Below are positions 7,497-15,611 of a DNA stretch of 15,638 nucleotides, one piece after another. Numbering within the stretch: position 1 is the stretch's first letter; every line of letters begins with the position of its first letter. This stretch comes from an uncultured Eubacteriales bacterium. Its GTDB lineage: Bacteria; Bacillota; Clostridia; Lachnospirales; Lachnospiraceae. A model generated the notes under the pieces. It was not told the DNA's origin. It saw nothing but the letters and a program-made list of their open reading frames with translations, and did not search any database. The stretch covers positions 1 to 15,638 of the forward strand of contig OMSZ01000054.1 of the NCBI GenBank assembly GCA_900313855.1, in the 5' to 3' direction. A program made the position numbers and the translations under genes.

Positions 7497-10400
7497 ATGC
7501 CGAAAAGAACAGATATCAAAAAAGTACTGGTTATTGGTTCGGGCCCTATTGTAATAGGACAGGCAGCAGAGTTTGATTATGCCGGAACGCAGGCATGTCT
7601 TGCTCTTAAGGAAGAGGGATATGAGGTTATACTTGCAAACTCTAATCCTGCTACGATAATGACAGATAAAATGGTGGCTGACAAGGTGTATATGGAGCCG
7701 CTTACACTTGAATTCATGGCAAGGATATGCCGTTATGAAAGACCTGATGCGATCGTTCCGGGAATCGGAGGACAGACAGGACTTAATCTTGCCATGCAGT
7801 TAAATGACAAGGGAGTATTGAATGAATGTGAGATCGAGCTTCTTGGAACCAATGCGGCAAGTATAAGATGTGCTGAGGATCGTGAACAGTTCAAGGAGCT
7901 CTGTGAGAGGATCGGAGAGCCGGTTGTTCCATCAGAGATAACCTATTCTGTTGAGGAAGGATTAGCGGCTGCCAAAAAGATTGGTTATCCCGTAATCCTT
8001 CGACCTGCATTTACACTTGGCGGAACAGGCGGAGGCTTTGCATATAACGAGAAGGACATGAGAACTATGATGACCAATGCGCTTGCATTATCACCGGTTC
8101 ATCAGGTGCTTGTCGAGAAGAGTATCAAGGGCTATAAGGAGATTGAGTATGAGGTTATAAGGGATGCCAATGATACTGCGATAGTAGTCTGTAACATGGA
8201 AAATCTTGATCCGGTCGGAATTCATACCGGTGATTCAATAGTTGTTGCGCCTAGTCAGACGCTTACAAACAAAGAGTATCACATGCTTCGTGACAGTGCT
8301 CTTAAGATAATAAGAGCATTGGGAGTAAAGGGAGGATGTAACTGTCAGTTTGCGCTTGATCCGCAGTCATTTAATTATTATGTTATCGAGGTTAATCCAA
8401 GAGTATCCCGTTCTTCGGCACTTGCTTCTAAGGCGAGTGGTTATCCTATCGCAAGGGTTTCTGCAAAGATTGCGGTTGGACTTAACCTTGAGGAGATTGA
8501 GCTTGCCAATACTCCGGCATGCTTTGAGCCTGCGCTTGATTATGTGGTTACAAAGATGCCAAGATTCCCGTTTGATAAATTCACTCTAGCATCTAATGTA
8601 TTATCTACGCAGATGAAGGCAACCGGAGAGGTCATGAGTGTCGGACGTACAATGGAGGAGAGTATGCTTAAGGCTATCCGCTCATTAGAGGATGGCAAGA
8701 ATCACATCCACCTTGAGAAGTTTGATGTGAAGAGTCTTTCTGATAAGCCTGCACCGGATAATAAGAAGGAGGCTATCGATAAGCTGCTCACATATATTAA
8801 GGACGGTACTGACGACAGAATATATGCGATCTCGCAGCTTATATGGTTAGGAGTTGATCTTTCCGTTATATTTGACAGGACAAAGATTGATATGTTCTTC
8901 TTGGAAAAGATCAAGAACATTGTCGATTTTGAAAAGAAGATAGAGAATTTGAAGGATGATATAGTTAATGGATTATCTGATAAAGAGAATTTAACTGCGG
9001 ATAAAATTGTGGGAGCTATATCATATGATATCATGTACGATGCAAAGCGTATGGGATTCTCAGATTCCTATATTGCTGAAATGCTGGAGGTTTCAGAGGA
9101 TGATGTATGGAAGAGACGTAAGGAGCTTGATATTAAGCCTGTATATAAGATGATCGATACCTGCGCAAGCGAGTTTGAGAGCTACGTACCATATTTCTAC
9201 TCAACCTACGAGGAGGAGAATGAATCTATCGTATCCGATAAGGATAAGATCATAGTATTAGGCTCCGGCCCTATACGTATCGGACAGGGTGTAGAATTTG
9301 ATTATTCGACAGTTCATGCGGTAAAGACCATTCATGAGATGGGCTATGAAGCTATCGTTGTCAACAATAATCCTGAGACGGTCTCAACAGATTATACAAC
9401 TGCCGATAAGCTTTATTTTGAACCGCTTACCGTTGAGGACATTATGAATATAATCGACCTTGAAAAGCCTCTTGGAGTCATAGCTACACTTGGCGGACAG
9501 ACAGCTGTCAATCTCTGTGATCCGCTTACAAGAAGGGGTGTTAAGATAATCGGAACCGATGGTGAGGCGATATTCAAGGCGGAAGACAGGGATGCATTTG
9601 AGAATGTAATAAGATCTCTTAATATACCACATCCTACAGGTGAGGCAGTAACCGACATTGAGGGCGGAGTAAAGGTTGCCGCAAAGATCGGTTATCCCGT
9701 GCTTGTACGGCCGTCATTTGTTCTTGGCGGAAGAGCAATGGAGATCGTTGCCAATGAGGAAATGTTACGACATTACTTAAAGAATGCAGTTGAGGTTGAC
9801 GTTGATAAGCCAGTGCTTGTCGATAAATATGTAGTCGGTAAGGAAGTGGAGATCGATGCGGTATGTGACGGAAAGGATGTATTCCTTCCGGGCATTATGG
9901 AGCTTGTTGAGCGTACCGGAGTTCATTCCGGAGACAGTACGAGCGTGTATCCTCCATTTTCAATCTCAGAAAAAGTTAAAAATACCATTTGGGAATATAC
10001 AAAGAAGCTTGGAATCGGAATCGGCATAGTCGGTCTGTATAATATCCAGTTCATTGTAGATAAGGAAGAGAACGTATATATTATCGAGGTTAATCCGAGA
10101 GCGTCAAGAAGTGTACCGTTCTTATCAAAATCAACAGGCGTTTCTCTGGTTGATATAGCGACTAAGGTTATGCTTGGCGTAAGTCTTAAGGAACAGGGAC
10201 TTGCCGACAAGATCCTTCCAGAAAAGGAATTCTGGTATGTCAAGGCGCCGGCATTCTCATTCGAGAAGTTAAACGGCATGGATGCATACCTGTCACCGGA
10301 AATGAAATCAACAGGTGAGGCGATCGGTTATGACAAGAGCTTGAAGAGAGCATTATATAAGGCACTCCAGGCATCCGGTATCAAGATGAAGGAGTACGGA

Positions 10401-10775
10401 ACCGTAATGGTAACACTTGCCGATGAGGATAAGGAGGAAGCGCTGCCGCTTGTAAGACGATTCTATGAGCTTGGCTTTAATATCGAGGCAACAGTTGGAA
10501 CGGGAGTATTCCTTAAGGAGCACGGAATCAGAACGCGTATCCGCGGCAAACTTTCCGACGGCAGCGACGAGATACTCCGCTCAATCCGTTCAGGCTATGT
10601 AAGCTACATTATCAATACAAGAGCAATTCTTTCCGGAATCCATTACAACGATGGTGTCGAGATAAGAAGATGCGCCATTATGAACGGAGTGACAATGTTC
10701 ACATCACTCGATACGGTGCGCATCCTGTTAGATGTCCTTGAAGACATCTCCCCACGTATCTCTGTAATCGGATGA
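7497..10775 (+). CDS. carB: Carbamoyl-phosphate synthase large subunit
   Basis: Makes carbamoyl phosphate from bicarbonate, ammonia from CarA and two ATP. At 1092 aa it is slightly longer than E. coli CarB (1073). Two homologous halves are visible: [21 protein letters not shown] at the N-terminus and [20 protein letters not shown] from about residue 584. Each is followed by an ATP-grasp region ([24 protein letters not shown]) and the metal-site run VIEVNPR or IIEVNPR. Residues ~400-580 are the oligomerisation domain. Residues ~960-1092 are the allosteric MGS-like domain ([26 protein letters not shown]). CGGAGG lies about 7 nt before the ATG. The 128-nt gap from carA is long for this pair. It holds at best a weak TTGAAA/TGTTAT promoter (7379-7407) and no terminator. 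The next gene follows after 25 nt. Confidence 0.97.
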   Translation: MPKRTDIKKVLVIGSGPIVIGQAAEFDYAGTQACLALKEEGYEVILANSNPATIMTDKMVADKVYMEPLTLEFMARICRYERPDAIVPGIGGQTGLNLAMQLNDKGVLNECEIELLGTNAASIRCAEDREQFKELCERIGEPVVPSEITYSVEEGLAAAKKIGYPVILRPAFTLGGTGGGFAYNEKDMRTMMTNALALSPVHQVLVEKSIKGYKEIEYEVIRDANDTAIVVCNMENLDPVGIHTGDSIVVAPSQTLTNKEYHMLRDSALKIIRALGVKGGCNCQFALDPQSFNYYVIEVNPRVSRSSALASKASGYPIARVSAKIAVGLNLEEIELANTPACFEPALDYVVTKMPRFPFDKFTLASNVLSTQMKATGEVMSVGRTMEESMLKAIRSLEDGKNHIHLEKFDVKSLSDKPAPDNKKEAIDKLLTYIKDGTDDRIYAISQLIWLGVDLSVIFDRTKIDMFFLEKIKNIVDFEKKIENLKDDIVNGLSDKENLTADKIVGAISYDIMYDAKRMGFSDSYIAEMLEVSEDDVWKRRKELDIKPVYKMIDTCASEFESYVPYFYSTYEEENESIVSDKDKIIVLGSGPIRIGQGVEFDYSTVHAVKTIHEMGYEAIVVNNNPETVSTDYTTADKLYFEPLTVEDIMNIIDLEKPLGVIATLGGQTAVNLCDPLTRRGVKIIGTDGEAIFKAEDRDAFENVIRSLNIPHPTGEAVTDIEGGVKVAAKIGYPVLVRPSFVLGGRAMEIVANEEMLRHYLKNAVEVDVDKPVLVDKYVVGKEVEIDAVCDGKDVFLPGIMELVERTGVHSGDSTSVYPPFSISEKVKNTIWEYTKKLGIGIGIVGLYNIQFIVDKEENVYIIEVNPRASRSVPFLSKSTGVSLVDIATKVMLGVSLKEQGLADKILPEKEFWYVKAPAFSFEKLNGMDAYLSPEMKSTGEAIGYDKSLKRALYKALQASGIKMKEYGTVMVTLADEDKEEALPLVRRFYELGFNIEATVGTGVFLKEHGIRTRIRGKLSDGSDEILRSIRSGYVSYIINTRAILSGIHYNDGVEIRRCAIMNGVTMFTSLDTVRILLDVLEDISPRISVIG

Positions 10776-10800
10776 AGTATTTAAATATAAGGAGGAAATC

Positions 10801-11979
10801 ATGGATTACACAATTGAAGAGGTCTTAAAATATATCGAGGAAGAGGATGTCAAATTCATCCGTCTTGCCTTTCGTGATGCTTACGGCATCCAGAAAAATA
10901 TATCAGTTTCACCGGGTGAGGTGAAGAAAGCATTTGAGGATGGGGCACCGATAAATGCGAGGGTTATTGCAGGTTTTGAGGATTGCCCATATGCATCACT
11001 TTATCTGAAACCGGATCCGGATACGCTTGCAATTCTTCCGTGGAGACCTGACAGCGGCAGGGTTCTTAGAATGTTTTGTGATGTATATACACCGGACGGT
11101 GATGTTTATCTTGCTGATTCACGTGCGTTGCTTAAAAAGGCTGTTGACGAAGCAAAGAGCAAGGGCATAGAGTTCCGTTTCGGAACAGAAGCAGAGTTTT
11201 ATCTGTTCTTAAAGGATGATGAGGGAAAGGCGACCAAGATTCCTTATGACAGAGCCGGCTATATGGATATAGCTCCGCTTGATAAATGTGAGAACGTAAG
11301 GCGTGAGATTTCACTTACCATTGAGAGCATGGGGCTTACTCCTGAAAGATCCCATCATGAAAGAGGACCCGGACAGAATGAACTGGATTTCCATTATGGC
11401 AAGCCGTTAAAGGCTGCTGATCAGATGACAACATTTAAGATGGTTGTTAATACGATTGCCGACAGGTACGGATTGGCTGCGGATTTCTCACCAATGCCGC
11501 TTCCTGATGAACCTGGTAACGGTTACCATATCAACATATATGCAGTCAATCGTGAAAACGGCGAGGACGTTGTGAAATATGCGGCAGCCGGTATTATTGA
11601 AAAAATAAGAGACATCACGATATTCCTTAATCCGACAGATGCGTCTTATGCACGTCTTGGTAATAATACTGCGCCGGATAAGGTCAACTGGTCAAGTGCC
11701 GGAGAATCAGAGCTATTTTATATAGAAACAAGAAAGGGAAAGACACGTGTAGAACTAAGATCACCTGATGCTTCAAGCAACCCGTATCTTGTATATGCTC
11801 TTTTGATATACGCAGGACTTTCGGGAATTGAGAGAAAGCTTCCGCTTCCTGAGGAGATGACAGAGGGCGCTGCATTTCTTCCGGGTTCAAGGAGAGAGGC
11901 CGGCAAGCTTGCAATGGAAAGTGAATTTGTTAAAAGTATTGTTCCGGAGGGAATCATCAAAGAATACACAAAGTTCTAA
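10801..11979 (+). CDS. Divergent glutamine synthetase family protein (short GS-I-like)
   Basis: The GS fold is clear: N-terminal beta-grasp (FRDAYGIQKNISV, AILPW), then the catalytic domain. At 392 aa it is shorter than usual GS-I (about 440-470) and lacks the C-terminal adenylylation-loop region. By eye, all six metal-ligand positions are kept: Glu130 and Glu132 in GTEAEF, Glu187 in HHERG, Glu194 in GQNELDF, His243 in GNGYH and Glu318 in TRVELRSPD. Other canonical positions differ. The flap PGYEAP reads GNNTAP (Thr290 at Glu327 of Salmonella GlnA). The NRSxxIRIP stretch reads GESELFYIE, putting Glu302 and Tyr307 at Arg339 and Arg344. The GMHVH motif reads GYHIN. Arg285 and Arg320 are kept. 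It may therefore ligate another amine, be weak, or sense a ligand. AAGGAGG precedes the ATG; carB ends 25 nt upstream and the ANTAR gene starts 11 nt downstream. An annotation as glnA would be reasonable but uncertain in function. Confidence 0.82.
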   Translation: MDYTIEEVLKYIEEEDVKFIRLAFRDAYGIQKNISVSPGEVKKAFEDGAPINARVIAGFEDCPYASLYLKPDPDTLAILPWRPDSGRVLRMFCDVYTPDGDVYLADSRALLKKAVDEAKSKGIEFRFGTEAEFYLFLKDDEGKATKIPYDRAGYMDIAPLDKCENVRREISLTIESMGLTPERSHHERGPGQNELDFHYGKPLKAADQMTTFKMVVNTIADRYGLAADFSPMPLPDEPGNGYHINIYAVNRENGEDVVKYAAAGIIEKIRDITIFLNPTDASYARLGNNTAPDKVNWSSAGESELFYIETRKGKTRVELRSPDASSNPYLVYALLIYAGLSGIERKLPLPEEMTEGAAFLPGSRREAGKLAMESEFVKSIVPEGIIKEYTKF

Positions 11980-11990
11980 GGAGGTAGTAT

Positions 11991-12575
11991 ATGCCTAAAA
12001 ACAAAGACATAAACCTCTCTGTTTTGATAGTATCGGCTTCGGAGAAGCTTGTAACTATTGTCAGGAAATCTCTTTCGGGCTTTACTGCAATTGATGTAAG
12101 GAAAAGCGCAGCAATGGGCAGACGCAGTATTCTTGAGAGGGATTATGATCTGGTGGTGTTAGATACTCCTTTGCCGGATGAAACCGGAGAGGATTTTGCA
12201 ATAGACATCAACGAAAAATGCAGCTCTACTTCTGTTCTTGTTATCACTCCGCAGGAAATATCAGAAACGCTGCAGGAACATTTGGTGGATTATGGAATAC
12301 TTGTCATGTCCAAACCTACTAATTCCGGGAAGATAGATAAATCGATCAGATTTCTCATGGCGGTTCTTAGAAAAATGCATAAGCTCAAAGATAAGAACCG
12401 GAATACAGAAGCTAAGTTAGAGGAAATGCGAATAGTCAGTAAGGCAAAGCTTCTTCTTGTGGAAAAGAAGAAAATGTCCGAGGACGAGGCTCATCGCTTT
12501 ATCGGCAAGAATGCGATGGATAACGGAGTACCAAGGAAAATGATCGCAGAGAGGATAATAGATGATCTGGAGTAA
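11991..12575 (+). CDS. ANTAR-domain response regulator (RNA-binding antiterminator)
   Basis: Predicted cytosolic regulator of 194 aa. Residues ~9-125 form a receiver-like domain: Asp58 in VVLDTPLP is the phospho-acceptor position, Thr86 in VITP and Lys108 in SKP are kept, but the usual acidic pair after beta-1 reads Ser15-Ala16. Residues ~118-150 are a charged helix, probably coiled coil. Residues ~139-193 are the ANTAR three-helix domain, with the family pattern AKLLLVEKKKMSEDEAH, NAMDNG and AERIIDDL. ANTAR proteins bind paired hexaloop RNA hairpins and stop transcription termination. The only matching targets in the window are the purF and carA leaders. AAGGAGG overlaps the stop of the GS-like gene and lies about 6 nt before the ATG, so the two are tightly coupled. 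It should be expressed from the carA promoter and hence regulate itself. No partner histidine kinase is in the window. Confidence 0.9.
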   Translation: MPKNKDINLSVLIVSASEKLVTIVRKSLSGFTAIDVRKSAAMGRRSILERDYDLVVLDTPLPDETGEDFAIDINEKCSSTSVLVITPQEISETLQEHLVDYGILVMSKPTNSGKIDKSIRFLMAVLRKMHKLKDKNRNTEAKLEEMRIVSKAKLLLVEKKKMSEDEAHRFIGKNAMDNGVPRKMIAERIIDDLE

Positions 12576-12636
12576 AGGACTACCGGAATTCCATTATTAT
12601 AGCCTGATCAATGGCAGGCAGAATAGTTAAAATTAA

Positions 12637-12677
12637 ATGGCTGGTTATAGGAACTACCTATAACCAGCCATATTTTT
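12637..12677 (+). terminator. Strong terminator ending the carA-ANTAR operon
   Basis: A perfect 15-bp stem (12637-12651 with 12657-12671), loop AACTA, followed by A and TTTTT. It separates the car operon from metNIQ. The symmetric stem could work in both directions, but no convergent gene is seen. Confidence 0.92.
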
Positions 12678-12684
12678 CATGTAT

Positions 12685-12713
12685 TTTACAAATACCAACC
12701 ACTAAGGTATGAT
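12685..12713 (+). promoter_or_regulatory. Promoter of metNIQ
   Basis: TTTACA (12685-12690), a 17-nt spacer and TATGAT (12708-12713) predict a start near 12720. That leaves only about 40 nt of leader before the metN ATG. Confidence 0.6.
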
Positions 12714-12760
12714 AAAACACGTTGAAGGGAAACAAAGAAGTTATAGAGGATGTGAAGCAT

Positions 12761-13795
12761 ATGGGATTGATCGTACTTAAGAATATTTCAAAAACCTTTA
12801 CAACTAAAGATGGAACTGTTGAGGCCTTGAAAAATGTCAGCCTTGATATAGAGAAGGGTGAGATATTCGGTGTGATCGGAATGTCCGGTGCAGGAAAAAG
12901 TACGTTGGTACGATGTATTAACTTCTTAGAAAGACCTGATGAGGGAAAGGTTTTTATCGGTGATAAATCCCTTGATGATTTTTCTAAGAAGGAGCTGCAG
13001 AAGCAGCGGGAAAGCATAGGAATGATCTTTCAGCATTTCAATCTGCTGATGCAGAAGAATGTTATCGAGAATATATGTTTTCCGCTGTACATAAGAAAGG
13101 TACCGAAGAAACAGGCGGCAGATAAGGCAAGAGAGCTTCTTGAGCTTGTAGGTCTTGCTGATAAGGAAAAGGCTTATCCGGCACAGCTTTCGGGAGGACA
13201 GAAGCAGAGAGTTGCTATAGCAAGAGCCTTAGCCTGTGATCCGAAGATACTTTTATGTGATGAGGCAACAAGCGCATTAGATCCGCAGACAACTGCATCA
13301 ATCCTAGAACTGTTGAAGGATATCAATAAGAAGTTCGGGATAACAATTGTAATAATAACCCATCAGATGTCGGTTGTCAGGAAAATATGTGACAGAGTCG
13401 CGATCATGGAAGATGGTGAGCTTGCTGAAACGGGTGAGGTAAGCAAGGTGTTTTCTCATCCTAAGACAAAGGTTGCAAAAAGGCTTATCCGGCAGGACAT
13501 TGACACAGAGACTGAGGAAACTGTGGTCGCCAAAGAACAGATAAAGGGCGGCGATATAATAAGAATAACATTTTCCGAGAACTCAGCCTTTGAACCGGTT
13601 ATTGCAAATCTTGTTCTGACATACAAGGAACCCGTTAATATCTTAAGGGCTTCCACCAAGAATGTCGGAGGAATTGCCAAGGGAGACATGATAATAGAAT
13701 TTGAAAAGGACAGCGTTAATAAGGAGGAAATGAAGAAATATCTTATTGAACACGATATCGAGATTGAGGAGGTGACAGATAATGTGGACGCCTGA
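12761..13795 (+). CDS. metN: Methionine ABC transporter ATP-binding protein
   Basis: ATPase of the MetNIQ methionine importer, on the inner membrane face, 344 aa from the chosen ATG. The in-frame TTG at 12722 lies at the predicted transcription start and has no ribosome site; the ATG at 12761 has GAGGA 10 nt upstream and starts directly with LIVLKNISKTF. Walker A is GMSGAGKST (40-48), the Q-loop is MIFQHFNLL, the signature is LSGGQ (143-147), Walker B is ILLCDEATSALD (Asp167, Glu168) and the switch is His201. Residues ~260-340 are a C-terminal NIL domain (IRITFSENSAFEPVI), which in MetN binds methionine and inhibits transport when internal pools are high. It overlaps metI by 14 nt, indicating translational coupling. 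Confidence 0.95.
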   Translation: MGLIVLKNISKTFTTKDGTVEALKNVSLDIEKGEIFGVIGMSGAGKSTLVRCINFLERPDEGKVFIGDKSLDDFSKKELQKQRESIGMIFQHFNLLMQKNVIENICFPLYIRKVPKKQAADKARELLELVGLADKEKAYPAQLSGGQKQRVAIARALACDPKILLCDEATSALDPQTTASILELLKDINKKFGITIVIITHQMSVVRKICDRVAIMEDGELAETGEVSKVFSHPKTKVAKRLIRQDIDTETEETVVAKEQIKGGDIIRITFSENSAFEPVIANLVLTYKEPVNILRASTKNVGGIAKGDMIIEFEKDSVNKEEMKKYLIEHDIEIEEVTDNVDA

Positions 13796-14441
13796 GATAA
13801 CACAAATGATAATTAAAGGAATCGGCGAAACATTATATATGACATTGTTCTCAACGGCACTTGGATATCTTTTCGGTCTTCCGATGGGAGTGCTGCTTGC
13901 GGTATCAGATAAAGATGGAATTTCACCGAATCCGGTTTTGTATAAGATTTTAGATTTTATCGCTAATATAGTGCGAAGCATACCGTTTCTTATTCTGTTA
14001 ATTTTGATAATACCATTTACAAGATTAGTGGTAGGTAAGAGCACAGGTTCAACCGCAACGGTTGTTCCGCTTGTCGCGGCGGCGATACCATTTATTGCAC
14101 GAATGGTTGAGTCGTCACTTAAAGAGGTTGATTACGGAGTTATTGAGGCAGCAAGATCCATGGGCGCCGGTAATCTCCGGATCATTATAAAGGTTATGCT
14201 GGTGGAGGCGAGAACCTCGCTTATCACCGGTGTTACCATAGCTACCGGAACCATACTTGGTTATTCGGCTATGGCAGGAACAGTCGGCGGAGGCGGTTTG
14301 GGAGATATCGCTATCCGTTATGGTTACTACAGATATCAGTCGGACATCATGATCGCTACTGTGGTGCTTCTGGTACTGTTAGTACAATTGTTCCAGACAG
14401 TCGGGATGTTTTTTGCATCTCGTCTGGATAAAAGAAAATAA
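13782..14441 (+). CDS. metI: Methionine ABC transporter permease
   Basis: Membrane subunit of MetNIQ, 219 aa, the usual size for the family, with about five membrane segments (for example TLYMTLFSTALGYLFGL, FLILLILIIPF, MIATVVLLVLLVQLF). The EAA-type coupling motif lies in VDYGVIEAARSMGAGNL, where it contacts MetN. GGGGLGDIAIRYGYYRY near the end is typical of D-methionine-type permeases. The start lies inside metN, with GGAGGTGA 6 nt before the ATG. metQ follows after 32 nt with no terminator. Confidence 0.95.
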   Translation: MWTPEITQMIIKGIGETLYMTLFSTALGYLFGLPMGVLLAVSDKDGISPNPVLYKILDFIANIVRSIPFLILLILIIPFTRLVVGKSTGSTATVVPLVAAAIPFIARMVESSLKEVDYGVIEAARSMGAGNLRIIIKVMLVEARTSLITGVTIATGTILGYSAMAGTVGGGGLGDIAIRYGYYRYQSDIMIATVVLLVLLVQLFQTVGMFFASRLDKRK

Positions 14442-14473
14442 ATGTATAAGTATAAGAAAGGCAGGAAGAAATT

Positions 14474-15382
14474 ATGAAGAAGAAATTTTTAGGTTTAGTA
14501 GCAGCAGGAATTTTAGCAGCGGGAGTACTTACAGGCTGCGGTGGAACCGATGCAGGTTCAGAGAACAATACAGAGGCAGCGACTTCTGAGGAGAAAGATG
14601 AAGCAGCAGATACAGAGGCAGCATCAGATGATACTGCAGACAGCGCAGATAAGGTAACGATCAAGATCGCAGCTTCTCCTACACCGCATGCTGAGATTTT
14701 ACAGCAGGCAAAAACAATACTTGCAGACAAGGGTTATGATCTTGAGATCACAGAGTTTGAGGACTATGTTCAGCCTAACGAGGTTGTTGAGGCAGGCGAG
14801 TATGATGCAAACTATTTCCAGCACATACCTTATCTTGAGAACTTTAACGAGGAGAAGGGTACTCATCTTGTAAATGCAGGCGGAATCCACTATGAGCCGT
14901 TCGGTATCTATCCGGGAACAAAATCATCTCTTGATGATATAGCAGACGGTGATTCAATCGCAGTACCTAACGATACAACCAATGAGGCAAGAGCACTTCT
15001 TCTGTTACAGGATAACGGAATCCTTAAGTTAAAGGATGGCGCAGGTCTTACAGCAACTGTTACTGATATCGAGGAAAATCCTCATAACATTCAGATCGTT
15101 GAGTTAGAGGCTGCACAGGTTGCACGTGTCGTATCAGAGAATGCATATGTTGTATTGAACGGTAACTATGCGTTAGAGGCAGGCTTCTCAGTAGGTAAGG
15201 ATGCTCTTGCTTATGAGAAGAATGATTCAGAGGCTGCAAAGACATACGTTAATGTAATTGCCGTTAAGGAAGGAAATGAGAACAATGATGCAATAAAGGC
15301 ATTGGTTGAGGTTCTTAAATCTGACGAGATCAAGAATTATATTACAAGTACTTATGATGGAGCGGTTGTTCCGTTTGAATAA
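14474..15382 (+). CDS. metQ: Methionine-binding lipoprotein MetQ (NlpA family)
   Basis: Substrate-binding lipoprotein of MetNIQ, 302 aa. Residues 1-21 are a lipoprotein signal peptide (MKKKF, hydrophobic core) with lipobox LTGC and lipidated Cys22. Residues ~23-65 are a low-complexity Glu/Ala/Asp/Thr linker that spaces the domain from the membrane. From about 66 the NlpA/MetQ fold follows: ITEFEDYVQPNEVVEAG, DANYFQHIPYLE, GIYPGTKSSLDD, VPNDTTNEARALLLL and VLNGNYALEAG. The Asn of PND and the Tyr/Phe/His of NYFQH are positions that contact substrate in MetQ proteins. AGGA lies about 7 nt before the ATG. The last gene of the unit, it is closed by a long terminator. Other ligands such as D-methionine or short peptides cannot be excluded. 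Confidence 0.95.
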   Translation: MKKKFLGLVAAGILAAGVLTGCGGTDAGSENNTEAATSEEKDEAADTEAASDDTADSADKVTIKIAASPTPHAEILQQAKTILADKGYDLEITEFEDYVQPNEVVEAGEYDANYFQHIPYLENFNEEKGTHLVNAGGIHYEPFGIYPGTKSSLDDIADGDSIAVPNDTTNEARALLLLQDNGILKLKDGAGLTATVTDIEENPHNIQIVELEAAQVARVVSENAYVVLNGNYALEAGFSVGKDALAYEKNDSEAAKTYVNVIAVKEGNENNDAIKALVEVLKSDEIKNYITSTYDGAVVPFE

Positions 15383-15423
15383 GAATTAAGCGTGTTGTGT
15401 AGCGTAAATGTTTGATTAAATGA

Positions 15424-15489
15424 AGGCTGTCATGCCGGATGATGCATTGATAATGATATGCAAAGAATCCGGGTGGCAGCCTCTTTTTT
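15424..15489 (+). terminator. Terminator of metNIQ
   Basis: A long hairpin: arm 15424-15440 pairs with 15467-15482 over 16 bp with a bulged G and a few G-U pairs. A small inner stem (TGCAT with ATGCA) caps it, and a T run follows at 15484-15489. The size of the apical region is unusual but the stem and T run are clear. Confidence 0.85.
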
Positions 15490-15510
15490 CCTAAAGGGAA
15501 CTATTTGCAT

Positions 15511-15611
15511 TTTTAACTCAGTCGGAGAAATCCCCCACCTCTAAGCTTAGATGTAGGTGGGGTTATGTCAAACTATACTCAGTCGGGGTACAAGCTCCGA
15601 CTGAGTTAAAA
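15511..15611 (+). repeat. Nested inverted repeats, candidate IS200/IS605-type element end
   Basis: TTTTAACTCAGTCGGAG (15511-15527) and its exact 17-nt reverse complement (15595-15611) flank the block. A second direct copy, ACTCAGTCGGGG (15577-15588), can also pair with 15595-15606 around the loop TACAAG. In the centre, CCCCACCT (15533-15540) pairs with AGGTGGGG (15555-15562) over a loop holding the palindrome TCTAAGCTTAGA. GC-rich subterminal hairpins with short AT-rich flanks are typical of IS200/IS605 ends and of TnpB guide-RNA scaffolds. No transposase lies to the left, so an element would extend past the right edge or be a non-coding remnant. The repeats are seen directly; the family is inferred. 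Confidence 0.5.

Noticed and set aside
7497..10775. Long open frames on the minus strand inside carB
   Set aside because: They lie wholly opposite a strongly conserved gene, lack ribosome sites and look like by-products of its codon use.
12722..12760. TTG at 12722 as the metN start
   Set aside because: It coincides with the predicted transcription start and has no ribosome-binding site; MetN homology begins at the ATG at 12761.
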